Of a stretch of 64,000 bases of DNA, positions 51,306-59,911 are shown piece by piece. Origin of the DNA: Verrucomicrobiales bacterium (GTDB lineage: Bacteria > Verrucomicrobiota > Verrucomicrobiia > Verrucomicrobiales > DEV007); NCBI GenBank assembly GCA_016795505.1, contig JAEUHH010000058.1, positions 1 through 64,000 of the forward strand. The letters are read 5' to 3'. The translations under genes were made by a program, and so were the position numbers. The notes beneath the pieces are model-generated. The model saw only the letters and a program-made list of their open reading frames with translations, did no database searches and was not told the origin of the DNA. Each line of letters opens with the position of its first letter. Position 1 is the first letter of the stretch.

Positions 51306-52778
51306 TCACAGGTCGATCATGTAAAAACGCTGCATCGAGACCTGTTCGGCCTCGGGGATGGTGATCCAGCGTTCCTTGTAGGGCTCGCCCCAACTGTCGG
51401 AAAAGGCGATCTCGTTGGTGGCTTCGTTGTAGCCGATGACGATGACGACGTGGTTGGTGTTCGAGTCGCCGGGAAGCTGGGTGGAGGCGGCTTCGGCTTT
51501 CACCTTGGAGGCGTAGGCGGCGAAGTCTTCGGTGGCGGTTTTTCGCGCGGCGAGGCGGGTGTTGGCGAGATCGTTGAATTCCTTGGTGCTTTGCAGCGCC
51601 CAGACAAACGGGATGCCGCTGTCGATGGCTTTTTTCACGTCGCGCATTTTCAGTTCGCCGGTCCACTTGTCGAATTTCCGGCCCTTGCGCTTGATGTCCT
51701 GGCCGATGTTTTCCAGCAGGAGATCGACCGAGGTGCCGCCACCGATCTGGGTCTCGCCGGCCATGGCGAGCAGATACATGTCGGCGGGGATGCCGAGGTA
51801 GCGCATGCAGCGCTCGATGGTGGCGGGGACGCAGTAGCCCTTCGGTCCCTGGTCGACCATGGGCAGGTTGGCGAGGATGACGTCGCCATTTTCGCGCTTT
51901 TCGATGCCGCTTTTGGTCCGCGCGCGAATGGTGGCTTCCGGGACGCGGGTGGTGCGGCCCTTTTTGTCGGCGAAGTCGACGGTCTGGACCATGAGGCCGA
52001 CGTACTCGTCATCGACGGATGACAGGAGCAGCGAATGGCCGTTCCAATCCCAGCGATCGACCCGCGTGCGGGTCTCGCCCTCGCCGAATCGCTGGCTCTG
52101 GGGCTCCCCGAGCAGCCCGGTGAGGGCGGTCCCGATGATCTCGGTGTCGTTCGCCATGATCAGACGGAAGCCCTCGATGCCTCCCGGCACGGGCTTGCCT
52201 TTGATGAAATGCTGCTCCCCGCCGCCCGCCGCGCCGAAGGAGTCGCCCTTGTTCGCGAAGACGATGGAGATGCCGGAGACTTTGCCATCCTCGCCGTAGA
52301 GGGCGGCGGAGTAGGGTCGGGCCCCGAGGAACCGGTAGGCAGCATCCGGATAGGCGCGAAAACTTTCGGCAAAGGTGGTCTCCGACTCGCGGGGCCAGCC
52401 GAGCCGCTCGGCGACGGCCTTGGCATCGCTCTCCCAGAGGGGCGTGTCCGAGAACAGGGGTTGGCCGATGGCGGCATTCAGGGTCTCGGCCTTGACGCTG
52501 CTGGTCGCGGCCGTGGGAGCCGGGGAGGCCGCCGGCTTCCACGTTTTCAGGTATTCCTGATCCGGGGCGGACAGGGACGCGACCGGCAGGGTGAATTCGC
52601 GCCCGTCGGCCAGGGCAATGGTGACTTGGGCGCCGTCCAGCTTCAGGACACGGGCCTGGAGCGATTTCCCGGCGGTGTTCGTGAAGGTGCGGAGGGGTTC
52701 CTCGGCGCGGCCGGATACGGCGACAGCCAGGGCGAGCAGGAGCAGCGGGAGGAGTCGGCGGGGGAGTGGGGTTTTCAT
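51306..52778 (-). CDS. Exported SHD1-domain plus C39-like cysteine protease
   Basis: 490 residues, signal peptide at the start (LLPLLLLALAVAVSGRAEE). Residues about 28-80 match an SHD1-like domain (RTFTNTAGKSLQARVLKLDG, VTIALADGREFTLPVASLS). The C-terminal 200 residues form a C39-like papain-fold domain: PMVDQGPKGYCVPATIERCM gives the nucleophile Cys, NHVVIVIGYNEAT the His and FSDSWGEPYKERW the Asp/Asn. The central part is of unknown type. Likely cleaves or binds extracellular peptides. Confidence 0.82.
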   Translation of the reverse strand: MKTPLPRRLLPLLLLALAVAVSGRAEEPLRTFTNTAGKSLQARVLKLDGAQVTIALADGREFTLPVASLSAPDQEYLKTWKPAASPAPTAATSSVKAETLNAAIGQPLFSDTPLWESDAKAVAERLGWPRESETTFAESFRAYPDAAYRFLGARPYSAALYGEDGKVSGISIVFANKGDSFGAAGGGEQHFIKGKPVPGGIEGFRLIMANDTEIIGTALTGLLGEPQSQRFGEGETRTRVDRWDWNGHSLLLSSVDDEYVGLMVQTVDFADKKGRTTRVPEATIRARTKSGIEKRENGDVILANLPMVDQGPKGYCVPATIERCMRYLGIPADMYLLAMAGETQIGGGTSVDLLLENIGQDIKRKGRKFDKWTGELKMRDVKKAIDSGIPFVWALQSTKEFNDLANTRLAARKTATEDFAAYASKVKAEAASTQLPGDSNTNHVVIVIGYNEATNEIAFSDSWGEPYKERWITIPEAEQVSMQRFYMIDL

Positions 52779-52956
52779 GTGGATCGGGCGGAAAGACTGG
52801 GGGCTGGCCGGACTGCGAAGAGGATAAGGGGGGAAGATCGCGGAGGCAATCCGCCGGGATGCAGAAAATCGTTTGCCGAGGGAAAGATTGTGTCCTACTA
52901 TCCGCCTCGCTCGCTCCCCGGCTGGGGAAATCGGGCGGTTTGCTTTGGTGCGAAAT

Positions 52957-53032
52957 GGGGCATTAGCTCAGCTGGTAGAGCGCTTCAATGGCATTGAAGA
53001 GGTCAGCGGTTCGACTCCGCTATGCTCCACCA
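52957..53032 (+). tRNA. tRNA-Ala (anticodon GGC), CCA encoded
   Basis: A full cloverleaf of 76 bases. Acceptor stem GGGGCAT pairs with ATGCTCC (one G-T). D-arm GCTC/GAGC. Anticodon stem CTTCA/TGAAG encloses loop ATGGCAT, so the anticodon is GGC at 52990-52992. T-arm AGCGG/CCGCT around TTCGACT. ACCA follows in the DNA. It reads GCC and GCU alanine codons. Confidence 0.97.
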
Positions 53033-53258
53033 AAGCGGAAAAGCCAGGCGCCTGACGGGGCACGGGGCCTGTTGAGGCGGCGGAATCGGGAATCGCCGCC
53101 GCAGTGGCCCGCGAGGAGTCGATCCGTGATGGGAAAAAACTGAGTGCTCCACTGTCCGCGGAGGGTTAGCCCATGGGTGGTGATTTCCAATTTGACTCAT
53201 CTGCCCTGATTGGTGAAACTGAGCCGGTAGGCTGGCCAACCCGGCCTCCTGATTTGCC

Positions 53259-53732
53259 ATGAACAGGGAATCCCTCTCCATCCTGCCGTTGGTCATCTTG
53301 CTCTGTGGTTGCTGGCAGAAACCCCAACCGACTACCACTGGCAGTGGTGCCGGCGAGTCCGCCGTTCCGTCATCGGTGCCGGCTCAGTCGGCCCAGTCTG
53401 CCGATTCGAATCGAGAACGGGCCAGCGACAACGATCCGGTCCGGTTGAGGGCGGAATTGCAAAAATTGTCGGCCGCTTTGACCCAGCAGGAGAAACTGGC
53501 TGAGGCCTACCGGCAGCATTACTGGGCGAGCTTGCCGGGACGGTTCGTCGGATCAATCAAGATCGACGGGCGCATCTATGAGAACGCGCGAATCGAGCAG
53601 GTGACCCAGGCGGCCGTGACGATTCGGCATCGCGATGGGATGGGGACCTTTCCGGTGGCGTCGTTTCCGCTGTATTTTCAGAAGCAACTGCTCCTGAGTC
53701 CGCCGGACGACATCACGATGCCCGTCCGCTGA
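53259..53732 (+). CDS. Small lipoprotein of unknown function
   Basis: 157 residues. Lipobox LCGC (Cys18), a Ser/Ala-rich spacer to about 50, a coiled-coil-like helix (VRLRAELQKLSAALTQQEKLAEAY), then a beta-rich end (GSIKIDGRIYENARIEQVTQAAVTIRHRDGMGTFPVASFP). The end resembles SHD1-like small domains, with a strand pattern similar to the N-terminus of the nearby protease. Function unknown; periplasmic. Confidence 0.75.
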   Translation: MNRESLSILPLVILLCGCWQKPQPTTTGSGAGESAVPSSVPAQSAQSADSNRERASDNDPVRLRAELQKLSAALTQQEKLAEAYRQHYWASLPGRFVGSIKIDGRIYENARIEQVTQAAVTIRHRDGMGTFPVASFPLYFQKQLLLSPPDDITMPVR

Positions 53733-53783
53733 GGCTATCTGGGTGTTTCCCTTCAGGCTCGCCGATGACGGCGGAAGTCCCGC

Positions 53784-56354
53784 TCAGCCCCGGGTCAGCC
53801 GCACGATGACGCGTCGGTCCTCGGTGAAATGCGAGGCGGCGACGGCCTGGATCGCGGCCTGATCGAGGGCGCTGATGGCGGCGGGAGTTTGCCGGAAATG
53901 GTCCCAGCCGAGTCCGAGCAATTCGTCGACCGCAGCCTGTCCGGCCAGTTGCTGGGCGCTCTGGCGTCCCATGATCTCGCGACCCAAAAAAGAACTTTTG
54001 GCGCGCCGGAATTCCTCGGCCTCCAGCCCGTCGCGACGGAGCAGGTCGATCTCGTCAAGCAGTTCCGCCTGGACGCGGTCGAGTTGGTCGGGTGCGGTGG
54101 CGACGTAGAAAACGAAGATGCCCGTATCGAGACCGAGCAACTGGGTGGCGCCCACCGAGTAGGCGAGGCCCAATTCCTCACGGATCCGGATGAAAACGCG
54201 CGATGCCATGTCGCTGCAGGCTTCGTCGAGCAGATCGAGGGCGGGCCGCTCCGGATGGGCGAGGCCGGCGGTGCGGTAGCCGATCAGGAGTACGGCCTGC
54301 TCTTTTTCGTGGGTCAACTCGACCGGCTCCAGTGGGACGGCGGGCAGTGAGTCGGCGGTCCGGCCGCTGGCGAAGGTCTGCTCTCCGGCAGGGAGGGCAC
54401 CTTCGAATCGACGGCGCACGAGGTCCTCAGCCTGCTCCGGGTCGATGTCTCCGAAGACGGCGATGACCCCGTTTTTTCCCGCCACGTAGCGGTCCAACTG
54501 GTCCACCAAATGGCCCCGGTGCAGGGAGCGGACGGTATCGATGGAGCCGAGTGAGCGGAGGCCATAGGGATGGTCGTGACCAAAAACCGACTGCCGCAGG
54601 GCCTGCATGGCCACGTTGAAGGGGCGGTCGTCCTCGGCCTTGATGGAGGCGATCTGGAAGCGCTTTTCCCGCTCGACGGTGTCTTCCAGCAGGGACGGAG
54701 CCAGCAGGGCGTCGCTGACGAGCTCAATGGCCAGATCGAGATCGGGCCGCATCACGCCGGCGCTGACGTGGAAGGTATTCCGGCCGCTGGAGGCATTGAG
54801 GCTGCCGCCGACCGATTCGACGAGCCGGGAAACTTCCTCGCTGGATCGATGGTGGGTGTCCTTGGTCAGCAGGCGGCAGAGCAGGGGATTGATGCCGGCG
54901 GTCTCCGGTGAGGCCGACAGCATGCCGCCGCGGAAGGTGGCGTAGGTGGTCACCAGTGGTACCCTGTCGTCTCGGAGCAGCAACAGGGTCAGATCGTTTT
55001 TCAACACCACCCGGCGCACCCCGTCGGCGAGATCGCGGCGGCTGGCGGTGGGCGCCTTGTTCTGCGGGGTGGCGTTGGGGGGATTGATCGACACGACGGT
55101 CATGGCGTCGTCGAGCAGATAACGGCGCAGGGCCTCGGTGACGTCACCGCGGGACACGCGCTGGGTGGCCTCGACGTAGTCGCGGGTGAAATCGAGGTTG
55201 CGGGTGAGAATCCAGTTCGATCCGAGGTCCGAAGCCTGACCATTCATGGTCACCAGGGTGCGGAACTGGGAGGACAGGGATAGGTGCTTCGCGGTCTCCA
55301 ACTCTCCGTCGTCCGGCCCATCGGTGGCGAGCCGGCGCAGGCCGTCGAGGGCGGCTCCGATCGCTTCGTCCCGGTGGGCGGGCTCGGTATCGACGCTGAG
55401 AATAAACAGTCCGGCATGGGCCGGCGTGTAGGCATAGGTTGAAATGCTGTGGGCGAGACCGCGGCGCTCCCGGACCTCGCGGTAGAGCCGGGAACTGCGG
55501 CCCCCGCCGGCGATGGACGCCAGCAGGTCGAGCACCGGCATGTCCGGGTGGGACACATCGGGAATGTGCCAGCCGATCTCCGTCCGGCTCAGTTCAGTGG
55601 GAAATTCCTGATGTACCACGCGGCGTCCGAGCTGGCGGGGCTCTGCCGGGATCACTTCGTGGTGGCGTCGTTTGCGGCGGCTCAGGTGGCCGAGGTGCCC
55701 GCCGACGAGGTCGTGCACGCGGTCGGCATCGACATCGCCGACGATGACGAGGAACACATTGTCCGGCGAGTACTGGCGATGGTAGTAGGCGGCGAGGTCG
55801 TCGCGGCGGAGTTGATTGAACAGATCGAGGTGACCGATGATGGGGTGGCGGCACGGATTTTCGGCAAAAGCCGTGCGGAACAGCAGTTTGCTGAGCACCT
55901 GGTCGGGATTGTCGTCTCCCATGGCGAACTCCCGGCGGATCACCTCGGCCTCTTTTTCAAATTCCTCTTCCGGCAACTGGGAATCGGCGATGACGTCGCA
56001 CAGGACATCGAGGCAGGTCTCGAAGCCGTCGGCCGGCGTGTCGATCCAATAGACGGTGCGGTCGAATGAGGTGTAGGCATTCACGTAGCCGCCGGCGCCC
56101 TGCACGGACTGGGCGATTTCGTTGGCGGATCGCCGCGAGGTGCCCTTGAAGAGCATGTGCTCGAGAAAATGCGACAGCCCCGCGCCCAACCACTCGCCCT
56201 CGTGGATGCTGCCGGTGCGCACCCAGGCCTGCAGGCTGACGACGGGCGAGGAATGGTCCTCGCGGACGATGAGTTCGAGCCCGTTCGGCAGGGTCCGGAC
56301 GCCCGCGGTATTCCTCGGAAATTCGATGAGAGAGCGGGCCACGACGGGGCTCAA
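53784..56354 (-). CDS. M16 family zinc metallopeptidase, two-lobed
   Basis: 856 residues. The active HxxEH motif is in the first lobe: SHFLEHMLFKGT (His62, Glu65, His66), with a later Glu in EVIRREFAMGDDNPDQ. The second half (from about 440) repeats the fold without the motif, as in pitrilysin-type proteins made of an active and an inactive domain. A TTG start at 56354 overlaps the stop of the Minf_1886 gene (TTGA), pointing to coupling. No signal peptide. It probably degrades small peptides. Confidence 0.9.
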   Translation of the reverse strand: MSPVVARSLIEFPRNTAGVRTLPNGLELIVREDHSSPVVSLQAWVRTGSIHEGEWLGAGLSHFLEHMLFKGTSRRSANEIAQSVQGAGGYVNAYTSFDRTVYWIDTPADGFETCLDVLCDVIADSQLPEEEFEKEAEVIRREFAMGDDNPDQVLSKLLFRTAFAENPCRHPIIGHLDLFNQLRRDDLAAYYHRQYSPDNVFLVIVGDVDADRVHDLVGGHLGHLSRRKRRHHEVIPAEPRQLGRRVVHQEFPTELSRTEIGWHIPDVSHPDMPVLDLLASIAGGGRSSRLYREVRERRGLAHSISTYAYTPAHAGLFILSVDTEPAHRDEAIGAALDGLRRLATDGPDDGELETAKHLSLSSQFRTLVTMNGQASDLGSNWILTRNLDFTRDYVEATQRVSRGDVTEALRRYLLDDAMTVVSINPPNATPQNKAPTASRRDLADGVRRVVLKNDLTLLLLRDDRVPLVTTYATFRGGMLSASPETAGINPLLCRLLTKDTHHRSSEEVSRLVESVGGSLNASSGRNTFHVSAGVMRPDLDLAIELVSDALLAPSLLEDTVEREKRFQIASIKAEDDRPFNVAMQALRQSVFGHDHPYGLRSLGSIDTVRSLHRGHLVDQLDRYVAGKNGVIAVFGDIDPEQAEDLVRRRFEGALPAGEQTFASGRTADSLPAVPLEPVELTHEKEQAVLLIGYRTAGLAHPERPALDLLDEACSDMASRVFIRIREELGLAYSVGATQLLGLDTGIFVFYVATAPDQLDRVQAELLDEIDLLRRDGLEAEEFRRAKSSFLGREIMGRQSAQQLAGQAAVDELLGLGWDHFRQTPAAISALDQAAIQAVAASHFTEDRRVIVRLTRG

Positions 56355-56839
56355 TTCAGAGTGTTCTGGGATGCCTCGCCGGCTGCCGGCTGCGGGGTGA
56401 GACTCCGCGCGGGGGTGGCGACGGCGCTTTCATGCAGGCTTTCGCCAGCAGTGAGGCGCTGGGGCCGGAAAGGCTCGCGGAAGGCATCGTCGAAGTCGAA
56501 GACGTCACTGAAGTCCTGCGGACAGTCCTCGTCGGATTTTCCGAAGGCGCCGACTTCGATCAGTTGGAAGACCATGGTGCCGATGTCCTCGCAGCGGGTG
56601 ACCCCCCAGCTTTCGAGCACGGTGGCCGAGAGGGGGCCGAACTCCTTGAGGGCGTAATCGCGCAGCCCGTGGAGCAGTTCGGGGCCGCTGACGTGGCGAT
56701 GCTCCTCGGATTCACCATCGCGGAGCTTTTTGACTGTGAAGTCGAGAGCATCGCGCAGGAAATGGTAGGCATCGGCGTCGAACCGGTCGTCTTTCCGGCG
56801 GATCGCTCGCACGGCTTCGGTGAAGGGCACTTTTTGCAT
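56351..56839 (-). CDS. Minf_1886 family conserved protein
   Basis: 162 residues. KVPFTEAVRAIRRKDDRFDADAYHFLRDAL and HVSGPELLHGLRDYALKEFGPLSATVLESWGVTRCEDIGTMVFQLIE match the conserved protein family of Verrucomicrobia and Planctomycetes (Minf_1886). The end, from about residue 125, is variable. Function unknown. Cotranscribed with the M16 peptidase gene downstream. Confidence 0.85.
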   Translation of the reverse strand: MQKVPFTEAVRAIRRKDDRFDADAYHFLRDALDFTVKKLRDGESEEHRHVSGPELLHGLRDYALKEFGPLSATVLESWGVTRCEDIGTMVFQLIEVGAFGKSDEDCPQDFSDVFDFDDAFREPFRPQRLTAGESLHESAVATPARSLTPQPAAGEASQNTLN

Positions 56840-56853
56840 CTGCGGGACCTCTA

Positions 56854-57060
56854 TCAGCCATGGGAGGGCTGGCCGTCAAGTCTGCAAAACGGCGAAATGT
56901 CGCCGGTGTCCCCGAACCGGGCTTTTGCCTCGTCCGGCAGGCTCTCCTGTCCGGCCCGGTGGATCCGATACCAGCGCCAGGCCGCCGCGCCTGCTACCAG
57001 ACAGAGCAGCAGGACCAGCACGAGTCGCTCGGAGGCGTTGAGTCTCGGGGAGGCGGCCAT
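56854..57060 (-). CDS. Small single-helix membrane protein
   Basis: 68 residues from the ATG at 57060. One membrane helix (LVLVLLLCLVAGAAAWRWY) followed by a polar tail RIHRAGQESLPDEAKARFGD. Unknown role. Lies between the SLC13 transporter gene (33 bases away) and the Minf_1886 gene on the same strand; could be part of that run. Confidence 0.55.
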   Translation of the reverse strand: MAASPRLNASERLVLVLLLCLVAGAAAWRWYRIHRAGQESLPDEAKARFGDTGDISPFCRLDGQPSHG

Positions 57061-57093
57061 GGTGAGGGGAGGAAAAGGGGGAAAGGCCTCCAC

Positions 57094-58728
57094 TCAACCG
57101 CCGGTGGGTGGCGTCGGAGGCGACTCTGGCGTGATCCAAGATGGAGGAGCCCCTGGATCGATGCCGAACGCCCAGATGCCGATGGTGTAGAACAGAATCG
57201 TGACGAAGGCGATGCCGATCAGATTGATCGCCAGCCCCACTTTGGCCATGTCGGCGATGCGGATGCGGCCGCTGCCGAACACGATGGCATTTGGTGGCGT
57301 CGCCACGGGCAGCATGAAGGCGCACGATGCCGATAGAGTCGCGGGAATCATGAGCATGAGCGGGTGGATGTTCATCGCGGTCGCGATCGAGGCGAGAATG
57401 GGCAGGGCCATCTCGGTGGTGGCGGCATTTGACGTGAGTTCCGTCAGAAAAGTCATGATCCCGCACACGCCGGCAATCACCGCGAGGGGAGGGGCGCCCT
57501 CCAGAATGGCGAAGCGCTCGCCGACATAGGCGGCCAGACCGCTGACCTGAAAGCCTTTTGCCAGGGCGAAGCCGCCGCCGAACAGCAGCACGATGTCCCA
57601 GGGGATGGAGCGGAAAACCGACGTCGTCAGCAGCCGCTCGCCACCACCCGCCTGCCGTGTGCCGGAGGGAATGAGAAACAGGAGCAAAGCCATCGCGATT
57701 GCCACCGTGCCGTCGTCGAGCAGCGATTTTCCATCCGGCCCGGTGGCTGATTCCGGGAGGAGCCGTGACCAGCCGGGCAGCGACCAGGCGCCCAGTTGCA
57801 GATCCTCGCGAAAAACCCACAGGATTGCGGTCGTGATGAACACCGCGAGCACCCGGCGTTCGGCCGGGCTGACAGGGCCGAGCGCCTGATATTCCGTCTC
57901 GATGGCGGCCGGGGAAAGCACCAGATCCCGGGGACAAGGAAAAAACACCCGCGTCAGGAGGAACCAGATCGGCAACAGCATCCCCAGCATTACCGGCACA
58001 CCGAGGAGCATCCATTGTCCGAAGCCGATCGTGGCCGAATCTGGCGCATGGGGAAAGGAAATCTCGTAGATCCGGACAAATGAGAGATTCGGCGGGGTGC
58101 CGACGAGGGTCGCCATGCCGCCGCAACTGGAGCCATAGGCGATGCCGAGCAACAGGCTGACCGACAGGGGGCGGGTCCTTTCCCGGCCGAAGCGCCGCTC
58201 CTCCTCGGCCACGATGGCCAGCCCGATGGCCAGCATCATGATGGCAGTGGCGGTGTTCGAGATCCACATCGACAGCAGAGCCGAGGCCAGCATGAAGCTG
58301 AGCACCAGTCGCGGAGGGCTCCCCCCGAGCAGGCGGATGATGCTCAGGGCAATGCGTTTGTGGAGCTGCCAGCGCTCCATCGCCAGCGCGATCATGAATC
58401 CGCCGACATAGAGAAAAATCGTCTCATTGATGTAAATCGGCGCGGTGTCCTTTCCTTTCAGGATGCCCAGCAGAGGAAACAGCACCAGCGGCAACAGGGA
58501 AGTCGCTGCCAGGGGGATCGCATCCGTGATCCACCAGATCGCCATGAGCGCGGCCACCGCTGCCGTCCGCGACACCGCCGGATGGTCCGGGCTCAATTCC
58601 GGTCCCGCTAGAAAGGCGACGAAGGCGGCCAGTCCCAGCCACAAGCCGATTTGCTTCGTGCGCGAGGGTGTTTCCGCCGGATTCTCTTCGCCGGCAGTGG
58701 GCGTTGCGTGGGAGGGGATTTCGGACAT
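57094..58728 (-). CDS. SLC13/DASS-family anion:Na+ symporter
   Basis: 544 residues from the ATG at 58728. About 12 membrane segments. The duplicated Ser-Asn-Thr type ion-site motifs are SMWISNTATAIMMLAIG and ELTSNAATTEMALPI; GTPPNLSFVRIYE and VATPPNAIVFGSG form the paired TPPN signature. The family carries dicarboxylates, citrate, phosphate or sulfate with sodium; substrate not certain. Inner membrane. Confidence 0.92.
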   Translation of the reverse strand: MSEIPSHATPTAGEENPAETPSRTKQIGLWLGLAAFVAFLAGPELSPDHPAVSRTAAVAALMAIWWITDAIPLAATSLLPLVLFPLLGILKGKDTAPIYINETIFLYVGGFMIALAMERWQLHKRIALSIIRLLGGSPPRLVLSFMLASALLSMWISNTATAIMMLAIGLAIVAEEERRFGRERTRPLSVSLLLGIAYGSSCGGMATLVGTPPNLSFVRIYEISFPHAPDSATIGFGQWMLLGVPVMLGMLLPIWFLLTRVFFPCPRDLVLSPAAIETEYQALGPVSPAERRVLAVFITTAILWVFREDLQLGAWSLPGWSRLLPESATGPDGKSLLDDGTVAIAMALLLFLIPSGTRQAGGGERLLTTSVFRSIPWDIVLLFGGGFALAKGFQVSGLAAYVGERFAILEGAPPLAVIAGVCGIMTFLTELTSNAATTEMALPILASIATAMNIHPLMLMIPATLSASCAFMLPVATPPNAIVFGSGRIRIADMAKVGLAINLIGIAFVTILFYTIGIWAFGIDPGAPPSWITPESPPTPPTGG

Positions 58729-58804
58729 GGAGAGGAGCACATCACGAATCGACGTGTCCGGCAAGCCTGGATCGCCTTCCTGGTTTGCTGGCCCGCTGCG
58801 TCGG

Positions 58805-59599
58805 TCAGGAGGAGCGGATCTCCTTTTCCGGATTCCGCCCGATGAACGGATATTGCTCTATATCCAGCACGCTGCCGCTGATGGGACCCGCTTCATCGCT
58901 GAGGAAATAGACCGCCGCCGCCGCGATCTCCGCCGGGTCGAAAATCCGGCCGCTGGGAGCGTAGAAAGTCCCCAACAGGCGCGGCCAGTCTTCCGGCAGA
59001 CCATGCTCCTGCTTTCGGCGTCGCTCGTTTTCGGTCAGGATCCAGCCCGGATTGATCTGATTCACCCGGATGCCCCGCTCCCGGTGCAGCGTGTCCCCCA
59101 GATTCCGGGTCAGCGTCATCAGGGCGCCCTTGGATAGGGAGTAAGGGAGCAGATTCGGCTCGCCACAGTAGGCATTGACCGACCCGATGTTCAAAACGGA
59201 GCCGCGGGAGCGCTCCAGATGATCCAAGGCGGCTTGAATCAGGAAAAAGGGTGCCCGGACATTGGCCGCGAACAGGCGGTCGAAGAAATCCGGCGTCGTA
59301 TCCTCAATCCGGCCGGATGCCACCATCGCCGCGTTGTTGACCAGCCCATCCAGGCGGCAAAACCGCTCCACCGTGGCCTCGACGAGGCGCCTCGGGGCGT
59401 CGGGAGCAGTCAAATCGGCGATCAGCAGGGCGCTGCGGTCGCCCTCCGGATCCAATTCACGCCGGGTGGCCTCGCCCAAGTCCGCTTCCAAGCCGTGGAT
59501 CATCACCCGGGCGCCTTCCTCAAGGCAGCGACGCGCGATGGCCCTTCCGATTCCGGTGGTGGAGCCGGTGACGATGATGGATTTCCCTGACAGCCTCAT
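58805..59599 (-). CDS. SDR-family oxidoreductase
   Basis: 264 residues from the ATG at 59599. Classical SDR: cofactor motif TGSTTGIGRAIA, VNNAAMV (NNAG type), catalytic Ser in NIGSVNAYCG and YSLSK (Tyr and Lys), then INPGWILTE. NAD(P)-linked oxidation or reduction of an alcohol or ketone substrate, which is not known. Opens divergent from the Verru_Chthon gene across a 312-base gap. Confidence 0.9.
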   Translation of the reverse strand: MRLSGKSIIVTGSTTGIGRAIARRCLEEGARVMIHGLEADLGEATRRELDPEGDRSALLIADLTAPDAPRRLVEATVERFCRLDGLVNNAAMVASGRIEDTTPDFFDRLFAANVRAPFFLIQAALDHLERSRGSVLNIGSVNAYCGEPNLLPYSLSKGALMTLTRNLGDTLHRERGIRVNQINPGWILTENERRRKQEHGLPEDWPRLLGTFYAPSGRIFDPAEIAAAAVYFLSDEAGPISGSVLDIEQYPFIGRNPEKEIRSS

Positions 59600-59911
59600 G
59601 AAGGCAACCAGTGCCCAATTTTCCGCCATTCACAAGCCGAGAGAGACCTGATCCGGGGGGAATGTCGCCACGCCACCGTTCGCCAAGGGCGGCCAGGCGG
59701 GCTGGGTGAACCCCGATTCGGCCGACTCCCCGAAAAAAATTCGCGGAAAAGCGAAAATTTACCTTGTAATGACAGGGCGATTTCCGCTAAAACGGCATTG
59801 GAAGAAAAAAATCGCTTGTCATGCCATTGTATTGACACCTATTTACATTGTAAATCCATCCGGAGAACCCCGTTTCCAGAAGACAACCCGTTCCCACCCC
59901 TCCTTCTGATC
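59600..59911. other. Divergent promoter region before the Verru_Chthon gene
   Basis: No gene seen. The first half is GC-rich; from about 59735 the DNA becomes AT-rich (AAAAAAATTCGCGGAAAAGC). A perfect inverted repeat ATTTACATTGTAAAT lies at 59841-59855. TTGTCA at 59816-59821 and TATTTA at 59840-59845, 18 bases apart, could be a promoter directed into the Verru_Chthon gene, with the inverted repeat covering its -10 as an operator would. Confidence 0.5.
59841..59855. promoter_or_regulatory. 15-bp palindromic operator-like site
   Basis: ATTTACA-T-TGTAAAT is a perfect 7-1-7 palindrome in otherwise GC-rich DNA, 57 bases before the Verru_Chthon start and overlapping the best promoter candidate. 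A regulator binding site is likely; which protein binds cannot be read from the sequence. Confidence 0.45.

Noticed and set aside
53033-53258. Further tRNA or small gene after tRNA-Ala
   Set aside because: No second cloverleaf and no credible reading frame before the lipoprotein gene.
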